From Chryseobacterium shigense (lineage in GTDB: Bacteria > Bacteroidota > Bacteroidia > Flavobacteriales > Weeksellaceae): a stretch of 64,000 nt of DNA. The notes under the pieces were generated by a model. It searched no databases. It was not told where the DNA came from and saw nothing but the letters and a program-made list of their open reading frames with translations. Shown here piece after piece: positions 62,029 to 64,000 of the stretch. The stretch covers positions 744,001 through 808,000 of the forward strand of contig NZ_JACHLC010000001.1 in the NCBI RefSeq assembly GCF_014207845.1. The letters are read 5' to 3'. Every line of letters starts with the position of its first letter. Position 1 is the stretch's first letter. Both the position numbers and the translations under genes were made by a program.

Positions 62029-62601
62029 ATGAAAAATACAGCAGCCATATTATTTTTTTCCTTCTCCGTAATTGCTTATTCGCAGGTAAGAGTAGGAGCT
62101 ACTAATTCGGTAGAAAGTGTTACCAGTGCTTCCGTTTTACTGGAATTCGGAACAGATAATGACAAAGGGATTATACTTCCTTACGTAGAAACTGTGCCAT
62201 CCGGTGTAAATAATGCTAAAGGAGGAACGTTAATTTTTGATGTTTCTGCCAATGCGGAATACAAAGTAAAGGTAAAGAATGAAAATGCGGGATGGACAGA
62301 CCTTAGTGTGCAATCCGGATATAATACAGCGATTGCAGGCAGTGTGAAAACTCCACAGGCTTCTCCATTAGCTGACCAGACCAGTGCAAAAGCTATAATT
62401 GGAAATTCAGCCACGACAACAGATGGTGTTTTGGTTTTGGATTCACCAAACAAAGCAATGGTTTTACCAATTGTTTCCAATTATACCAACATCAAAAATC
62501 CATCTCCCGGAATGATGGCTTTTCTTAAACATCCCAGTGATTCTGCAAAGCATCGTTTGATTGTTTTCAACGGACAGAAATGGACGTTCTGGAAACCGTA
62601 A
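62029..62601 (+). CDS. Small secreted partner protein 2
   Basis: A 190-residue paralogue of the protein at 35650. Signal peptide MKNTAAILFFSFSVIAYSQ. Two copies of the shared module follow: VLLEFGTDNDKGIILPYVET and GGTLIFD..EYKVKVKNENAGWTDL, then GVLVLDSPNKAMVLPIV and PGMMAF..LIVFNGQKWTFWKP. The order and spacing match the paralogue. It is the last secreted protein of cassette 2 and is followed by a terminator. Role inferred: partner or assembly subunit of adhesin 2. Confidence 0.68.
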   Translation: MKNTAAILFFSFSVIAYSQVRVGATNSVESVTSASVLLEFGTDNDKGIILPYVETVPSGVNNAKGGTLIFDVSANAEYKVKVKNENAGWTDLSVQSGYNTAIAGSVKTPQASPLADQTSAKAIIGNSATTTDGVLVLDSPNKAMVLPIVSNYTNIKNPSPGMMAFLKHPSDSAKHRLIVFNGQKWTFWKP

Positions 62602-62630
62602 AATTTATCTTCAACACTCATATTTATAGT

Positions 62631-62660
62631 AACAGACCAATTATTTTGGTCTGTTTTTTT
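62631..62660 (+). terminator. Terminator after small partner 2
   Basis: A perfect 10-bp stem (62631-62640 with 62646-62655), 5-base loop and T-run, 29 bases after the stop. Confidence 0.88.
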
Positions 62661-62900
62661 TATAACAGAATACTGAGTGAGTAAATGAATTGCCCGTTTT
62701 GATGTACACAATACTTCCGGGCAGAACTAATCAACCTCTGATTGTATCAAAATAATACTGAAATTTTCACCGAAATAGTATTTAATGTATTGATTATCAA
62801 ATGTTTTTATGATGATAGTACTTCGATAGACCCCTGGTTTTTTCTGAATTTTAAATTATTGTTTTTCCTTTGACCTGTAACTAACATAATCTTTAAAACT
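62661..62900. other. Intergenic region before HTH-A 2
   Basis: About 240 AT-rich bases after the terminator. It holds leader motif d (62814-62870). No gene, RNA or other repeat was seen. Confidence 0.45.
62814..62870 (+). promoter_or_regulatory. Cassette leader motif d, before HTH-A 2
   Basis: ATAGTACTTCGATAGACCCC then TGGTTTTTTCTGAATTTTAA and a TTTTTCCTTTG run. Same layout as the other copies. It ends about 30 bases before the TTG at 62901. Confidence 0.5.
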
Positions 62901-63338
62901 TTGGACTTTAAAAACATTCATATCGGCTCACTTATCAGGCAGGAAATTAATGAAAAGGATATAGCAACTTCAAGGGTTTGTAACTTCATGAATTGTACGG
63001 AAAATGAAATTGAAGAAATGTTGGGCTTGAAGAGCCTTGACTCGGAAACCCTTTTAAAATGGTGCAAACTTTTAGAATATGATTTTTTTAGAATGTACAG
63101 CCACCATCTGATATTATATTCACCTGATTCAAGTTCATGCGGAGTGAAAAAAAATGCCGCCACTAAATCTTCTCTCCCGAATTTCCGTAAAAATATATAT
63201 ACAAAAGAAATCATCGATTTCATTCTTGAAATGATAGAATCCGGGGAAAAAACAAAGAGGCAGGTGATAGAACAGTACAGAATCCCTAAAACCACCTTAC
63301 ACAAATGGATAAACAAGTACAACAACTTAAAAAGCTGA
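62901..63338 (+). CDS. HTH-A 2: two-part DNA-binding protein
   Basis: A 145-residue paralogue of HTH-A 1 (37802) with the same order: DFKNIHIGSLIRQ, LLKWCKLLEYDFFRMYSHHLILYSPD, then FRKNIYTKEIIDFILEMI and TKRQVIEQYRIPKTTLHKWINKYN. There is no ATG; translation must begin at TTG 62901 or another weak start, because the in-frame TGA at 62871 limits it upstream. The paralogue starts at GTG. Overlaps the next small gene by 34 bases. Confidence 0.72.
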   Translation: MDFKNIHIGSLIRQEINEKDIATSRVCNFMNCTENEIEEMLGLKSLDSETLLKWCKLLEYDFFRMYSHHLILYSPDSSSCGVKKNAATKSSLPNFRKNIYTKEIIDFILEMIESGEKTKRQVIEQYRIPKTTLHKWINKYNNLKS

Positions 63339-63616
63339 TTAATGAAAACCTTCACAGGTCTAAATCTCAAATTCTGAGTGTTTTTGGAAAGCCATCCAAA
63401 AAATCGGATTGTGAAATTTGGTTTTACAGAAAATTCTACATTAGTTTTTTTAATGATGAAATAGCTTTTTTATTTGAAGAAGATACAGTTGTGGATATTT
63501 GCATAACCCGGTATTTTCTTTGGAAAGAAGTGAAAAGCATTTATTATTTTGAAGGTAAAAATCCGGAGTATAAAGTGGTTTCATTATTAATTCCCGGCAG
63601 ATACAAAAGAACTTAG
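63305..63616 (+). CDS. Small protein overlapping HTH-A 2
   Basis: A 103-residue protein (MDKQVQQLKKLINENLHRSKSQILSVFGKPSKKSDCEIWFYRKF...), starting 34 bases inside HTH-A 2 in another frame. The LSVFGKPSKKSDCEIWFYR part looks like a small beta-sandwich of the SmpA/OmlA type, and IAFLFEEDTVVDICITRY continues the strand pattern. The frame is real by composition (it continues 280 bases past HTH-A 2). Function unknown. The first codon is not certain. Confidence 0.55.
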   Translation: MDKQVQQLKKLINENLHRSKSQILSVFGKPSKKSDCEIWFYRKFYISFFNDEIAFLFEEDTVVDICITRYFLWKEVKSIYYFEGKNPEYKVVSLLIPGRYKRT

Positions 63617-63701
63617 ATCTTCCTTTGGTAAATCGTATTATTCTGTTTATAAGTTATATGGTTTTTTTAATAACTGTATATCAGTAAGATATACTAAAAT
63701 A

Positions 63702-63760
63702 GATACTGTATAGATATGCCTTTTTTGTTACTGATTATGCTATTTAGCTTTCTTTGCCAT
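63702..63760 (+). promoter_or_regulatory. Cassette leader motif e
   Basis: AGATACTGTATAGATATGCC then TTTTTTGTTACTGATTATGC and a CTATTTAGC that is also present before adhesin 1 (33749-33757). The GACC core is changed to GATATGCC. It lies before the broken gene at 63806. Confidence 0.4.
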
Positions 63761-63805
63761 CTTAAAATACGATTAAGAAATTAAAAAACACCCGATAATA
63801 TTAAT

Positions 63806-63896
63806 ATGAAAAAATGGAATCTGTTATTTTCTCATCTGTCTCTTGAACATTGATTCACAAGTTGGTATTAATACAGGCAGATTATCTTTTTTGTAA
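63806..63896 (+). pseudogene. Broken secreted-protein start (third cassette remnant)
   Basis: An ATG at 63806 opens MKKWNLLFSHLSLEH and stops at TGA 63851. In the next frame the DNA goes on as IDSQVGINTGRLSFL up to a stop at 63894. Joined by a frameshift the two make a signal peptide followed by SQVGINTG, the typical start of the small partner proteins (compare QIGVNKSS at 35709 and QVRVGATN at 62083). Confidence 0.45.
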
Positions 63897-64000
63897 AGAA
63901 ATCATCACGGGAGTTTTGAAAAAATAAACCGCCATTTATATGATAAAACGTAAAATAGGTAAACTGATAGCTCAAAGATAATCCAAAAGATAAATAGTAA

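Larger units (their letters stand above)
63617..64000. other. Gene-poor end of the window with a cassette remnant
   Basis: AT-rich. It contains leader motif e (63702-63760), a broken start of a small secreted protein (63806-63896) and about 100 bases of AT-rich DNA to the window edge. Confidence 0.5.

Overview
The window looks like chromosomal DNA of a Flavobacteriia member, most likely Chryseobacterium or a close Weeksellaceae relative. The DNA is AT-rich. Several promoters read TTTG-N19..21-TAnnTTTG, the Bacteroidetes sigma factor pattern. One protein has a type IX secretion (T9SS) sorting domain. Many genes belong to families typical of this group (DUF2911, DUF2723, TPR regulators with a LuxR-like end, split YD-repeat/RHS proteins, adhesins with thrombospondin type 3 repeats). 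No phage structural genes, complete insertion sequence or CRISPR array was seen.

Layout. 1-7.1 kb is mostly housekeeping: DNA methyltransferase-type repair protein (partial), DUF2911, acetyltransferase, cupin, dienelactone hydrolase, HAD phosphatase, an HSDR_N endonuclease-like protein back-to-back with holA, trxB with strong terminators, and an HU-like protein. 7.4-9.1 kb holds a small defence-type island: an HTH regulator divergent from an AbiH-family gene. tRNA-Ser(UGA) follows at 9.5 kb, with a near-identical second copy at 55.6 kb. 11-13 kb: secreted serine hydrolase. 13.4-20.7 kb: a six-gene signalling operon (two histidine kinases, two stand-alone receivers, CheR and CheB) without a chemoreceptor or CheA. 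20.7-31.3 kb: assorted metabolic genes, mug, a di-haem peroxidase, an atypical SDR, a DUF2723/TMEM260-like membrane glycosyltransferase, and DinB. 31.4-33.4 kb: a TetX-like monooxygenase with an AraC regulator.

33.6-38.6 kb and 56.0-63.9 kb are two related surface-protein cassettes. Each has a large secreted adhesin, a small secreted partner built from two copies of a module that also ends the adhesin, and short regulators with transposase-like helix-turn-helix ends but no transposase. A similar leader motif precedes the cassette units. I consider this the best candidate for an undescribed system: a self-contained, duplicating adhesin/regulator module.

41.0-54.1 kb is a polymorphic-toxin (RHS) locus. 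One promoter drives a T9SS cargo, a secreted SpvB/YD-repeat protein and a secreted RHS core protein with a unique C-terminal toxin and an adjacent immunity gene. Downstream lie promoterless copies of the RHS core: one without a toxin, one with a different toxin and immunity gene, then toxin scraps with their own immunity genes. These are separated by a 168-169 bp repeat bounded by 14-bp direct repeats. This is the layout expected of a cassette store for swapping toxin tips by homologous recombination.
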